Assembly (NCBI GenBank): GCA_017654935.2
Contig: CM065680.1
Span: 37,934,987 to 37,998,986 of the forward strand
Reading direction: 5' to 3'
Length of the DNA: 64,000 nt
Source of the DNA: Phymorhynchus buccinoides
Lineage: Eukaryota > Mollusca > Gastropoda > Neogastropoda > Raphitomidae
The notes under the pieces are model-generated. The model was not told the origin of the DNA and made no database searches. It saw only the letters and a program-made list of their open reading frames with translations. Positions 42,360-63,089 of the stretch are shown one piece after another; the stretch's first letter is position 1; each line of letters opens with the position of its first letter. The translations under genes and the position numbers were made by a program.

Positions 42360-43645
42360 AAATTTCTTTTTGTGAGTGTTTTTTGTTAGTCATGACCTGG
42401 GTGCAGCCCAGCCTCCTTACAGTGTAAGGAGTTCAAGCCGAAACACTTCATTGAGAGGGGTTACTTCTCTGAAGACACTCTGTTGTCCAGCTCTCCATAG
42501 AGTTTCTTTGCACCGTTACTGTTGGTCAAGTGGGTTTTTTCAATTTATTTTTTGTCATTTTGTTTGTTAGTCATTTTGTTTAAGTTGTCCATTGCCATGC
42601 GATGTTTTTAAAATTATTATATGGACAAAGGGTTTGTTTAGGACAATCAGCATGAATTATTAATGTAACAAATCTGTTAAATGCTAATAACAATTGAAAG
42701 CTGTTATATGTGTTTATGTAGGTAGCATGTATGTAAAAACGAAAAAAACAATCCTTGGGATAAATATTTGTTGCAATCATTTTTGTTTCGATGTTTGTGT
42801 GATTTTTTCGCCTGTATATAGGTACTTGTTCAAAGCTAAAGATTTTATATATGTGTGTGTGTGTGTGTGTGTGCGTGCGCGCATGTGTGTGTGTGAAGTA
42901 TGTTCTTTAAGTTTAAAGAATGATATTTGCAATTTCATAGCAGCGTGGCTAATTTTTCATAGCTGTGTACATATTCCAAATATAGCTGTGTGTGTGTGTG
43001 TGTTTATGCATCATTTGCATGCGTGTGTGTTTGTGCGTGTGTGTGTGTTTCTGTCTTAGATGGAATAATTCGGGGGAGATGGGAGGGAGGGGGCCTAGAA
43101 TCTGTAAAAAGGAAATTGTGCAAAAATGTACTCGCAAATAAGCTTTTGTGTAACTGAAATTACGAAATATTTCATATAATTACATAACAGCTAAATTTCC
43201 ATTACTTTCTGCTGACCTCGATTGTATGAACTATCTGAGAATGCTCTGATTTTGCAGCTACAGTAGCAGAAAATTGCATTGTTTGGCTATTGTATCACAC
43301 GTGACAGTCCTGAGTATATAAATTATGTGCTGAAGTACGCTGTATGTAGATAGTGTCCCTTATGTTATTGCTGCTCTGTCAGTGTGTCAATGTGGATTGT
43401 TGTAGTTTTGAGAATGAAATTTAAACAAATGTTTTTGGAAGAAAAAAAAAAAAGTGGAAATATTGTTAAAGGTTAAATCGACTGCAAGAAATTATGTTCA
43501 AGTTTGTTGTAAATGATCGGCAATGGAAAGCATTGTGTTTTCCATGTTTTGTAGGTGTATGTACAATTTGAAGTACAGTGTATTTTGTTTGTTTGTTTGA
43601 TAAAGTATGATCTTTTTGTAAGAGATATCTATGTGTGCATGCATG

Positions 43646-43679
<34 letters not shown>

Positions 43680-44880
43680 CAAACAGAAGTTAATTGATAT
43701 TGTGGATAAGTTCAGTGTGTGTGTGGTTGGAAGCATGCATACAATTTGTTAAAAGAATCTGAAGCTTGCAAAAATTGTGATCAAAATTTGAGAAAGAAGC
43801 CAAACTTCTGAAGATGATGTATCTTCACTTTGGAAAAAAAAGAAAAAAGTAAAGAGGGTGGATAGCATCACTTGTGCCATTTGGTTTGGTTTTGTGTGGC
43901 TGGGGCTGGTTTAAGAGGAGTCACTTTTTGTTTGGGGAAGTAAGGAGGGTGAGAGAGGGCAGTGGGCAGAAAAATCTTTTTTGTTTCTGAATTAAATATC
44001 CACTTTTTATGCCGATCATGCATTGGTTTGGTGTGTGCTAAGTGTACTTATTTGGTTTTTATTACAAGCATAATTATTTTTTTCTGAAAAATTGTGTGCA
44101 TGCATGCGTGAGTGCATGTGTGTGTGTGTTCAGTGTGTGTGTGTGTGTGTGTGATTGAGAGAGAGAGAGAGGGAGAGATATATGTATCATTCAGATCTGA
44201 TCCATTGACTGTGTTTAGTTCACTAAGTGTGCCTAATCATTTTGAAATCCCCAAGATCCTTATCAGATTTAATCAAAACAGAATGTGTACCCCCAAAAAA
44301 AGTTGTGTACTGTACTTAAGTTAGTGCAAAACATTTGCTTTCATGATGCTTTTGTTTAACTAATGGCTGGGCTTTCCTAATGTTGATGTGATTATTGTTG
44401 TGTGTCGTTGGTGTTAAATTCTGGCACAGTTTGTTCTTTTGTTTTTGTTTTTTCTGTTTACAAATAATTGAAGATTTGATATATCTTTTACTGTCTGTTA
44501 CGTGTTACATGCATTTTTTGTATAGGTTTTGTGGAACCTGTGCAAACAATGGAATTGTTAGCAAACGATTAATTTGTATGTAAAACGTCTGGCTTTTAAT
44601 AGCGCTTATTTATTTTTTTATTTAACTTGATGTCCAAGGGTAGAAGTCCTAGAAACTTTAAAAACTTAGACAAAAATCCATGCAATTGTAGTCAACTATT
44701 TGAAAGTTCAAGTGGAACGGCTATGGCTTTTCCCATGACTTGTTCTTTGTGTGAACAGAAGACTGAGTTCAGTTTCTTTCTTTAATAAGATGCTAATGAG
44801 ACACTGAAGGTCTTCGTCAGAGTGTGGAGGTGACTTAAGCGTGATCTGGGAGAGGGGTGGGGGCGGGGAGTTATTGTCTT
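42360..44880. other. Gene-free, TG-repeat-rich stretch
   Basis: (TG)n runs at 42851-42872, 42987-43002, 43649-43677 and 44116-44152, a GA run at 44157-44172 and a poly-A at 43441-43453. No gene or TIR element is recognised. Confidence 0.55.
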
Positions 44881-44895
44881 TATTAAATGTATAGA

Positions 44896-45215
44896 CCCCC
44901 CCATGAGGATACCGTTTTTTCCCCATACAAATAGTTCCCCCACCTTCTGGAAGTTCTGTGCTTGCAACTTCCTTTAATCTGTCTCTCTCTCTTTGACTCT
45001 GCCTTTTTCCTTGCTTTGTGTCATCTACTATCTTTCTGACTTCTGGCCCATTCTCCTGCTTCCAAAAAAATCTTCCATATAGTTTTCTCCTTTGAGCTCC
45101 TCCGAAATCGGAATGTGTCGTTGAATGCAGCGAGGACACCAGTGAAAACTGGAAAACGAACACATACATGTCCATGTGGCCTTATGGCCCGGGAACTCAG
45201 CAGAAGAAGAGGAAA
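44896..45215 (+). mobile_element. Full-length GAA-tailed SINE-like retroposon with perfect TSD
   Basis: Starts CCCCCCATGAGGATACC and ends GGGAACTCAGCAGAAGAAGA. Perfect 11-bp target duplication AAATGTATAGA at 44885-44895 and 45216-45226. Interior CTTCTGGAAGTTCTGTGCTT is common to the family. Confidence 0.9.
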
Positions 45216-45826
45216 AAATGTATAGAGATCTACCAAGAAGCACTTTTATACGAGATCAATTACTACACACAAAAGTTAAAGAAAAATTCATATGCTGTCA
45301 TCAGAAATGCATATTGAACTGTTCAGAAAATCATATTATTTAGAAGGCAAAATGCTGCAAGATCATGACTATTTCTGAGATATAAAACACCTTCTATGGC
45401 AGGGTGCAAACTTCAGCAGAACAACAAAGATCCTAAAGTAGGAGCGAGAAAGTGGCTCGGTTTCACTCCACTTCAGATATCAATTTTATTATTAAAGACA
45501 TGTGATAATGCGCTATCAGACACAACCTTGTCTTTCCTATTTTCATAACAAAGATACTATCTGGAGGAAGATTTATTAATAAAATGTTGCAGGCAACATA
45601 ATAATGTGCAACACCCACCGCATAGCTTAAAATAAAGAGATCTTTATTTAAATTTAAAGTCAAGAACTTAAATTATGCTCCAAAATTATTTAAATTTTAA
45701 AATCTCTGCGATTTGTTTCCAATGAAAACGTTCTTATTTTGTGTAAGCAAATATATTCAGGATTCTTGTTATGGACTGAATTGTTTGTGTTTTTATTTGT
45801 TTGTGGTAAATGTTGACACGTACATG

Positions 45827-46420
45827 GGGTGACTCCAAAAATTGCAACCCACACACAATATTGGTATTAAAAAGTTTAATAATCAAGAGCATCATTCTGA
45901 TTTTGTGGGTGTTTAAAGAAGATTCAATGCATGAAAGATTACAACAATTTGTTTTTCCTAGATTTGTTTGTGTGCTCCATAAATTAACAGTTTCCATGGT
46001 TCCTCATTTTCAGAAAGTGTTTTTTTGGGGGGTCCAAAAATGCTTTCGCAATTTCAATTTCTATGGTATTCTGACAAAATTCTGATTCATATGTGGGCTC
46101 AAAATGTCGGGATATGTTGCACAGTCTTGGAGCATTTTTAAGGCCAAAAAGACAGTCATTGTTGAGAAACAGACCGTTTTCAGACAATAAGCATTTTCTG
46201 CAAAAGTGCTTTTGCTCCTCAAAAGGGAACTTAAAAAAAAAAAAGGGTTACCGCGGAAACTAAATTTTTGGAGCTTCTTGAGTCATCTTGAAAAACAATA
46301 ACTATTGCAGCCTTTCATGCATTGAATCTTCTTTATAAATGTGAGAAAATTTAATCGATCGCTTTATTATTATAAAAAGTATTAACGATTTTGTGGGTTG
46401 CATATTTTTTTTAGTCACCC
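45827..46420. mobile_element. Mariner-type MITE
   Basis: Inverted ends GGGTGACTCCAAAAATTGCA and, on the reverse strand, GGGTGACTAAAAAAAATATG, each followed by CAACCCAC. TA follows on the right (46421-46422). Interior non-coding. Confidence 0.7.
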
Positions 46421-46672
46421 TATATATGCACATGTATGTACGTATTTGAACACACTTTTCTGTTTCAATGTCTGTAAAGGAAGACGAACTGTTCTCATTT
46501 GCTTATGTAAACTGGCTCATGAGATGAAATAATTCTGCTGCTGTGTCACAATTCAGTTGAGGTTGTTTTTGTTTTTATGTTGTAAAATAAACTTAATGAC
46601 TTTGTTTTTTTCTTCTATTTTTTTGTTTGTTTGTTCCTTATGGCTTTTAGTCTGCTACGACACCTTGTGACC

Positions 46673-46692
46673 AATAAAGTGTCAAAATAAAG
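46673..46692 (+). terminator. Clustered AATAAA signals
   Basis: CCAATAAAGTGTCAAAATAA then AGATG: two AATAAA hexamers 15 nt apart, a possible distal poly(A) site of an unseen transcript. Confidence 0.3.
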
Positions 46693-46977
46693 ATGATTCA
46701 ACACTCTTGTGTGTTCTTAGTCTGAACATAATGTGCGTGGGTGAGTGTGTGTGTGCTTGCATGTGTGAGTACTATCATCAATTCACAACTGGATGGATTA
46801 CATCAGCGCAAGTGTCCCTTCAAGGTTACTCTAAACTGATCAATAAAACCATTGTTAGCAGGTTTTAAATCAAATGTCTTGTTGTAATAGCATATACACT
46901 AAAGCCAAAGAATTATGTCTAAAAACTAATGTCAGTTCAAAACCATTTATTTTACAATAAGTTTTTACTCTCTTTTT

Positions 46978-47169
46978 TTGGGGGGGGGGGGGGGGGGGGG
47001 CACAATACTAAAGGTTTGGTGAGGTTTCATAAGTGCTGCGCTTTCTGGCGCTCTGTGACAAAATTCTAGGCACATTTTGCTGATCAATAGCACCCAGAAC
47101 GCCAGGTAACAGCCCTTTGAATTTGTTTAGCAGCCAAACTGAAGTGTTTGGTACAAATATGAGGCTTAT

Positions 47170-47211
<42 letters not shown>
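46978..47211. repeat. Poly-G tract and GA microsatellite
   Basis: G run at 46980-47000 and (GA)n at 47172-47211, the latter abutting the TTAA element. Confidence 0.85.
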
Positions 47212-47214
<3 letters not shown>

Positions 47215-47229
47215 ACTGCCATGGCTTAA

Positions 47230-47720
47230 AGGGACACCCTGACGGGTGAGTTTTTGCAAGAAACACGTCGAGATCACCAGAAAGACGGCCTTTTCAAGAT
47301 CGGAGCACTCACTTTGCTCTGGTTTTCTAGAAGTCAAAACGGAGATTCCTCCTTGGCGGAGTTGCCGGAGAGATAAGCCATTTTGGATGGGGTGGGTGGA
47401 GGACACTCAGTGATTGAAGCTTTTTCTTCTTTGTAGTGCAGTAAAAAAAAAAGGATCTATTTCCTTTGTTGTGAGCGAAACTTCTTTTGGTAAACTGTAA
47501 ATAAAAATGCTTGTATTGTGGACATTTCTTGATTTTTGTCTAAGAGACTCAGGCGGCCATTAGAAAAGATAATTTGACTTCCAGCACCTCCACCAAGGAG
47601 GCATCGCCGATTTGACTTCTAGGAAACCAGAGCAAAGTGAGTGTTGCGATCTCTGTAAAGGGTGTTTTCCTGGTGATCTCGACGTGTTTCTTGCAAAAAC
47701 TCATCCGTCAGGGTGCCCCT
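47230..47720. mobile_element. TTAA-flanked MITE with long inverted arms
   Basis: TTAA at 47226-47229 and 47721-47724. The left end is AGGGACACCCTGACGGGTGA; the right end on the reverse strand is AGGGGCACCCTGACGGATGA. The arms stay homologous for ~130 bp (GCAAGAAACACGTCGAGATC, CACTTTGCTCTGGTTT). piggyBac-type target. A single-arm copy is at 25843. Confidence 0.85.
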
Positions 47721-47729
47721 TTAAGGCTG

Positions 47730-48840
47730 TGTCAGACCGACAGAACACCAAGGCAGTATAAAAATGCTGTTAATAGTTATGCTCTGCATAGTTATAGTGT
47801 TCTGTTTCCTGTGGTCCCACAGTGAGATGGAACCCACTGGAATATGATGGATTGCCTTGAAAGATCGTGGAGTCCTTTCTTGATGTTCATTAGGTTTTTT
47901 TAAATCCTGGTGTTTGAAGTCCCTGAAGCAGTCAACAGTCGGTGAAAAACAATTTTCGGTAAAATCGTAAATTTGGGTTTTACGTCCTCTCGACCTGGGA
48001 AGGCACATATGGGACATATAAACAATTTTCGGTGGCAGGTTGGCGGATTTTGTAGCATAGAACCGAGAGCTGATGTTTCGGCTCTGTAATTAGAAGAGAT
48101 TATTGCTGTTGGGAGAGCACAAGGAATCAGTGTTCCTTTGTTGTTGTTTTTCTGACGAATATTCCTGCACCTCCGTAATTGACTGCTCCCTTTGAGAATC
48201 CGTCTGTGTAGCCTAAACGTGAGCCCACCCATTGGTATAGTATTGGTTCTCAATCATCTCCATTGTCAGAGCTTTCTGTAGGCGTGGGAGGGGCTTGGCT
48301 GGAACTTCGGTGATGATTGAGATCCCTTCAAAGGGGGGCACCCGCCCGGCTCCTCAGATTCATGAAGCGTGTACATTTCAGCTGAGGACGATGATAGCAG
48401 GTCTTCATTTCTGTGGTGGAAACGTTTTGACAAGTCTCTGAGTGAACAGTTTTCAGCCACCGGCTATTTCCAGAACGGCGGTTGCTATCTGGAGGACATT
48501 GATGGACACGAATGTCTAGTAGGCATATATACTCGAGTATCAGGTTCCGTTGTTGTTATTTCTCTGTTGTCTTATCCTTCTTCCTTTTTTAATTGAACAA
48601 CATGTCACTATCTATGTGTCGGTGAAGCACAAGTGGATCTGACCACCCTTTTCCATAGTGATCCGTCTTCTAATCGCTCTTTAGGATCTCTTTGCAGTAA
48701 TAACCTGCTGATTAGCTATACATGTGCTGAAAGGTTCACAGTCTGACAACACTTTGAACAACATTATGTATTAATTCATTTTCATACAGAATATACAATC
48801 GACCTATTACACAACCATGGTAGCACAATATCGATGAAAC
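47730..48840. other. Gene-free stretch
   Basis: Contains ACGTCCTCTCGACCTGGGAA and GGCACATATGGGACAT (47980-48018), the reverse of a motif repeated at 49944-50870. No supported exon. Confidence 0.5.
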
Positions 48841-48850
48841 AACGTCCTAT

Positions 48851-48920
<70 letters not shown>

Positions 48921-48947
48921 TCTATCTCTCTCTCTCTCCCTCCCCCT

Positions 48948-49034
<87 letters not shown>
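48851..49034. repeat. (TC)n microsatellite
   Basis: 184 bp of CT repeats with rare interruptions (CACTCTC, TATC, CCCTCCCCC). Confidence 0.95.
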
Positions 49035-49038
<4 letters not shown>

Positions 49039-49059
49039 AAAAACGCCATATTTTGGTTA

Positions 49060-49910
49060 TCTCTCTTGACAATACCATAAAAACAATTATGAGATAAGTT
49101 GGGCTACTGACACAATTTTATACATACAGAATTGGATAAAACATGTTATAATATAGTTATGACAAATAAAGACTGAAAGAATTCTGTAGACCTACGTTAA
49201 CAAAAATAAAACGAGACTAGAGAAAAAGACAGAATCGGAGATACTGTTTTATAAATACAGACTGGAACAATATAAGAATATGAACAAAACTGGTATGTAC
49301 AGTTCCATAAACGCAGAATGACACGATGAAACAAAACAATTATGAGAAAATATACAATCAAATTTTATACACATAAAATATGATAATTTAAAAAAAATTA
49401 TTATGAGGAGACAGACTCATCATTAGAAAATGGGACAAAATAAAAGCAATTATGAGCAAACAAGACATTTCCGAGCACGCAATAAACAATGGGACAATAA
49501 ACAATTTTAAACAATACGCCCAAACAAGTCCTAGACTGTACATAGGCCCACAGATAACACATTGGGGAAAAATATGATTCTGAAACTAAATCTTGTACTG
49601 CACTGCTAGGTGGATGGTATCGTAATCAACTTTGGTGGAGGGGAGTTAATTAGAAAAAGAGAGTAATTACCCTTTGTTCAATTTCGTCATCTCCTCTCTT
49701 GGCCTCACTATTTCATTCTTTGATAAATCTTGTAGGCCCGCGAACAATTTTAGAAGTAGATCTATATAATGGGAATAAAACTATTATGAGGAAACAGGCC
49801 CATAGGCCTACAGTTTCATCCATATAGTACAGGACAAAATAAAACCATTTTAAGACAACAAACTCATGCAAGCAAACTTCACCAATACAGAATGAGGAAA
49901 ATAAATTAAC
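49060..49910. repeat. Degenerate ~100-bp repeats
   Basis: Recurring variants of ACAGAATGGGACAAAA, AACAATTATGAG and TTTTATACATA. Too diverged to set a clean unit. Confidence 0.45.
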
Positions 49911-49921
49911 ACACCATTCAA

Positions 49922-50430
49922 TTAATTATTAAATACTCTATTAGTGTCCCATATGTGCCCTGCCGGGCCGAGAGAACGTAAAACACTATATTTCATTAAA
50001 TACCCAATTTGATCAGGACTACTTGTATGAGGTTTAACCGAGGCGTGGTCACCGCTACAGCTATCTGTATTAATAAAAACAAATCGGGACTTTACTGGTT
50101 TCGTACTGCCTCCGGGCATTGCCTCCAGTATTGTTCCCACCATATTTGTATTTACAAATGTCCCATATGTGTCTGATTCAGACCAAGAGGACGTAAAACA
50201 CCATTTTCGTTCGATTATTAAATACTTGTAGCGGTGCCATAGCCGATGAGGTTTAACCGAGGCGTGGTTACCGCTACACCTATCTGCATTGATAAAAAAA
50301 TCGGGACTTTGCTGGTTTTGTGCTGCCTCCGGGCATTGCCTCCAGTATTGTTCCCACCATATTTGTATTTACAAATGTCCCATATGTGTCTGATTCAGAC
50401 CGGGAGGACGTAAAACACCATTTTCGTCGT
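49922..50430. repeat. ~220-bp tandem duplication with CCCATATGTG...GAGGACGTAAAACACC motif
   Basis: Two copies share GAGGTTTAACCGAGGCGTGG, GGGCATTGCCTCCAGTATTG and GTCCCATATGTGTCTGATTC; an outlier motif lies at 50821-50867. Non-coding. The motif resembles a dispersed-element end but I cannot name it. Confidence 0.75.
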
Positions 50431-50439
50431 TAACACACC

Positions 50440-51590
50440 ATTATAACAGTCAGAAATTTTGTAAATAAACAAAATAAATATTTGTATATACTACTTTTAA
50501 AATATTTTAAGGCCATTGTTGGCTTTTAATAATAAAATAAAGTTTTGATTTTTAAATCCGTAGCCCTTAAATTTTAATCACTACGATGGTTTCGGTCTGG
50601 GCCAGACGACACACAAGAATCTTAATTAAAAAAAGTTTACTACTAATTTTTTTTACATGCAATTGATAACACGAACTTCGGTTCCCAATCTTTCCAATGA
50701 AGATTTTTAACTTGCCAATTACTGAATATTCGTACCCCATTTCCATTATATTTCCATGTTTTGTCTACGTTCGTCTTGTAAATGTTTTTTCCTTATTTTA
50801 CACATCTTAATAGTAAACATGTCCTATATGTGCCTTCCCGGGTCGAGAGGACGTAAAACACCATTTCTTCTTAACACACAATTTTATAAACATAAAATGT
50901 TACAAAGTATTCACCATTCGATTTGTGCGTAACAGGAGTGTAAATTATAACGCAAAGCAAATTGTATTAGAATTGGTCTTAAATCAGGACAAAATTAACA
51001 AGGTTCTTTTGGTCTTAAATCAGTTTCTATAAACTGAATACATTATAAGCTATTTGTTGTAAGTCGTCTGCGGGCTATGACATTGGTGCATTTATCACTG
51101 GACTGATATCACTCTGATTATTGTTTTCGATACAGCATGTCTGCCTAAATATTAAAAAGAAAATAGTGGGCCTTAACAACAACTAACAAGAAGAGGAGGA
51201 GTGGTAAAAGATGCGTTTTAACAAATAGTAGGTGGTTATCATAGGGCCTACTATTTTCTTAAGAAACATCCGTAGGTACGCATACTCCCGACACTCCAAT
51301 GTATTTTCTTCCCTTCTTCTTGGACAGAATCATATCATTATGAATGTCTTTAAGTTCAGAGTCCATTTCTTTACCCCATCAAAGACTCATTCCTTTTCCG
51401 TCCAGCAGGGCCCATGATTAATCTGTCAATCACTGAGTTCGGGCATTCCTGCCCCCACCCTTCCTCACGGATAAATTATACGCCAGTAAATGGCTCGTTT
51501 CTGTTTCAGCACTGGAGAAAGAGAACCTCTTCCTTCTCTTTCTACTCAAGGTCTTCAGCTCGATCCCTTGGATTGGATGCCGCCGTCTCT
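50440..51590. other. Gene-free stretch beyond the GPCR 3' end
   Basis: A/T-rich. It may include the GPCR 3' UTR (- strand). No element recognised. Confidence 0.5.
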
Positions 51591-51593
51591 AAC

Positions 51594-60174
<8,581 letters not shown>

Positions 60175-60777
60175 CGTTGAATCGACGACCAAAGCAGCTT
60201 GGTAAATAAATTATGATGTTTACTGAGTATGATGAAAAAAAATCTGGTTATCCTTTAGTATCTTCGTCCAATACAGTACTCCCCGTTTATACTAAACTCG
60301 GTTATAATAAATTTCGGTTACAGTAAAGGAAAGCACTGGTTCCCGGCCAAAGATCTACTGTTTTATTACTAAATAGACCTCGGATAGTAGCAACTCGGTT
60401 ATAATAAAAAAACTGCTATAGTAAAGTTACTTTTGGTTCCCCACAGGACTGGCTCCTCGGTTACAATAAAAAAAATTGTCCTCTTCGTGACCTTTGTAAA
60501 TAGGTCACCAATGTATGCTCACAGTCTCACCACTCCCCCCACCCACCCATAATAACAACTGGGTTATAATTATAAAAAAATTAAACTCCTATAGTAAAGT
60601 CATTTATGGTTCCTCCTCCTTAGAATAAAACAAATTGTCCTCTTCCTGACCTTTGTAAATACGTCATCAATGTATACGTCACAGTCTCACTACTCCCTCT
60701 ACCCACCTTCATCAACGAAATTGAAAGGCACTCAAAAACAATTAATGAAAAAAATGAATCGGAACAAAATATATATA

Positions 60778-62592
60778 CAGCCGAATCCGCTTATAAGAAA
60801 CTCGCTTACAAGAAAACACTTACAATGAAGCAAAAACAAATTCCCTGCCGAACTTCTTCTTTCTTATCTATAATCAAAAGTGGGATATAAGAAACTCGCT
60901 TATAAGAAAACTCGGTTATAAGCAAGCAATTTTTTTCTCCCATCCGCAATGGAAACTTGGATATAAGAAAATTATGTCATACAAGCGAGTTGGTTTGCAA
61001 TTCATTTTCTTATAAGTGAGTTCTATTTACTTATAAGCCAATTACCATTGACAACATTTTCTTAAAGACCCACCAGATCATGTGTCAAAATCGCGGTTTC
61101 CACGTGTTTTCCTTATAGCTGGTACAAAATCTTGTTTTGACCAGGTTTGACTCCCATACAAATGCCCCCAATTCAAAAAGAAACATTTTAAAGAGCAGCC
61201 TCAATTTGAAGTTGGGGGAATTTGTATGTGGGTCACAGTTACCCAGAAAAAACAAGGGATTTAATCGTGTTGGGTCAGTGTGTCTTTAAAAATGAGTTGG
61301 ACCTGAACTGAAAGGATGTTCCGAGAAAATGGAAGTCGTTCCAAAAAGGGAAAGTTTACCTCATACCAGTTGTGTCACAGACAGTCTAAACAGTACAGGC
61401 ACTTGATTGCAAGACTAATTGAGTTGTTTTTGTTCCTTTATTCCATACTTTCCTTCAGTATTCTGTCAAAATAAATGTTGAGCAGAAGAAACAAATATGA
61501 GTACTTTTGTGTTGGTGGTAGAGAGACTGTCCATCCTTACATTTTCAGCAGCAATGGCAGAGAGGAAAAGGCAATTCATTTCTTTAAGAAGATAAATGCA
61601 AATAACTGAATATGTGGACGAACATCCACATAAACAACAGCAAACGATCGATGAAAAGCTGCATGGGTGGAGAGTAAATGGTAATAATTCAGTACAAGAA
61701 AGGCGAAGGGGTACGCATTTGATAACAGTAAAAAGACCAAAAAAAGACTTCTTAGTTAAGTTGTTGTAGGCACCTTTAAGTCTTCTTCTTAGTAGACTAT
61801 TTTGATTTTATGATGCAAGACATGCATCAAATTAGGAAAAAGGATTTTCTCTTCGTTTTGTTTTTCTGTCTTTCTTTTTTTTTTTTTTTCCCTTTTCAAT
61901 TTGTTTATAAGGGGGAAAACTTCAAAATGTTTTCTTATATCTGAGTTTCGGATATAAGAAAACTTGGATATGGTAATAAGCAAAACATCATCTCCCTTCG
62001 ATTTTCTTATAACGGAGTTTTGCTGTATTTTGATTTCATGATGTAAAAAAACATGAGTCATAGGTCCCAAGTTTCCTTATTGTCCATTGGCATTGTACAA
62101 ACGCAAATACAAAATTGTCTTCCACTGTGTAAAGTAAGTTATACATCCAAATTAGAATATTGATTAAAAACAAGAAACAGAAATTTACATTTAAACAAAT
62201 ATGTTACTCTCACACCACACCCACTCATTCATCTGCTCTCCGCTATCTTGCTCGCTCATCATGCAACTCACACCACGTCTGCCTTCATTTTTGTTTTTAA
62301 TTTTCTGTTCTGTTCTTTCTTTTTTTCCTCCTTTGATTTGCATTTTTTCCTTTTTTTTCATGCACTAATTTATGTAAAAGCATTTTTTTCATCGTTTTAT
62401 GTTTCTGTTTGTCTTTTATTTTATTATTTTATCTTTTTCTCTTTTATTTTTCCCTTTCCCCCATTCAACTCGGTTATAAGAAAAAAAAATCAAAATGTTT
62501 TCTTTTATCCGAATTTCGGATATAAGAAAACACGGATATAAGAAAACGAAAAAATTATCTCCCTTCGATTTTCTTATAACTGGGTTTTGCTG
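60778..62592. mobile_element. Nested TIR element (CAGCCGAATCCGCTTATAAG ends)
   Basis: Left CAGCCGAATCCGCTTATAAG at 60778; right (reverse strand) CAGCAAAACCCAGTTATAAG at 62592; TA on both sides. A second right-like end lies at about 62025 (GAGTTTTGCTGTA), so two related copies may be stacked. Confidence 0.65.
61076..61285. mobile_element. TTAA-flanked MITE
   Basis: TTAA at 61072-61075 and 61286-61289; left AGACCCACCAGATCATGTGT, right GTTGGGTCAGTGTGTCT. Related to 7489-7601. Confidence 0.65.
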
Positions 62593-62640
62593 TAGCATCA
62601 TGAAAATGCGATATTTTATTGCAGGCATGATAATCTATTA

Positions 62641-62720
62641 TCAGGCATAATGTCTGTGACCATAGGCATAATGTCCGTAGGCAAAGTGTCCGTAGGCAAA
62701 ATGTCCACAGGCAAACTGTT
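62641..62720. repeat. Short tandem repeat, ~16-bp unit
   Basis: About five variants of TAGGCATAATGTCCG/TAGGCAAAGTGTCCG. Intergenic. Confidence 0.8.
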
Positions 62721-63089
62721 CGGTCACGGTGCTTGTGTGTGTGCGAGCACGCACGTGCGTGTGCATGCATGAATAGATTCAAAGGCAATTCTGGAAGTTA
62801 GAGGTTGTACACTATATGCTTATACATCTAGTTTTGTTTTGTGCACAGGAAAATATACCATTTATAAACCCAATCACCTTTTTGGACCTCAAACCATATG
62901 AGGAAGGGATAGGATGGGTTTATATTTAGTATTTTACGTTATCTTTGACTTTGAAAAACAACATCGGATAAGATAAAAAAATATCATCAAAACTTTACTA
63001 TATCCGAACATCGTTTATTAGAAAAACCTGTTATAGTAAAGGAAAAGCCTTGCTCCCCTGCACTTTACTATAAGCGGGGTGTACTGTAC

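Larger units (their letters stand above)
60274..63086. mobile_element. 2.8-kb TA-flanked TIR element with nested elements
   Basis: Left CAGTACTCCCCGTTTATACT; right (reverse strand) CAGTACACCCCGCTTATAGT. TA at 60272-60273 and 63087-63088. Two more GGTTATAATAAA/TATAGTAAAG stretches near 60390-60600 look like internal repeats. No transposase ORF. Confidence 0.75.

Noticed and set aside
44708..45175. 155-codon frame on the - strand
   Set aside because: Lies within the GAA-tailed retroposon; similar frames occur in other copies only as fragments.
48369..48596. Possible exon (SLSEQFSATGYFQNGGCYLE) with an ATTTCAG just upstream
   Set aside because: No recognisable domain, no partner exon and no phase support; could be chance.
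60175..60192. GPCR start extended six codons upstream
   Set aside because: The first codon there is TTG; the first ATG in frame is at 60174.
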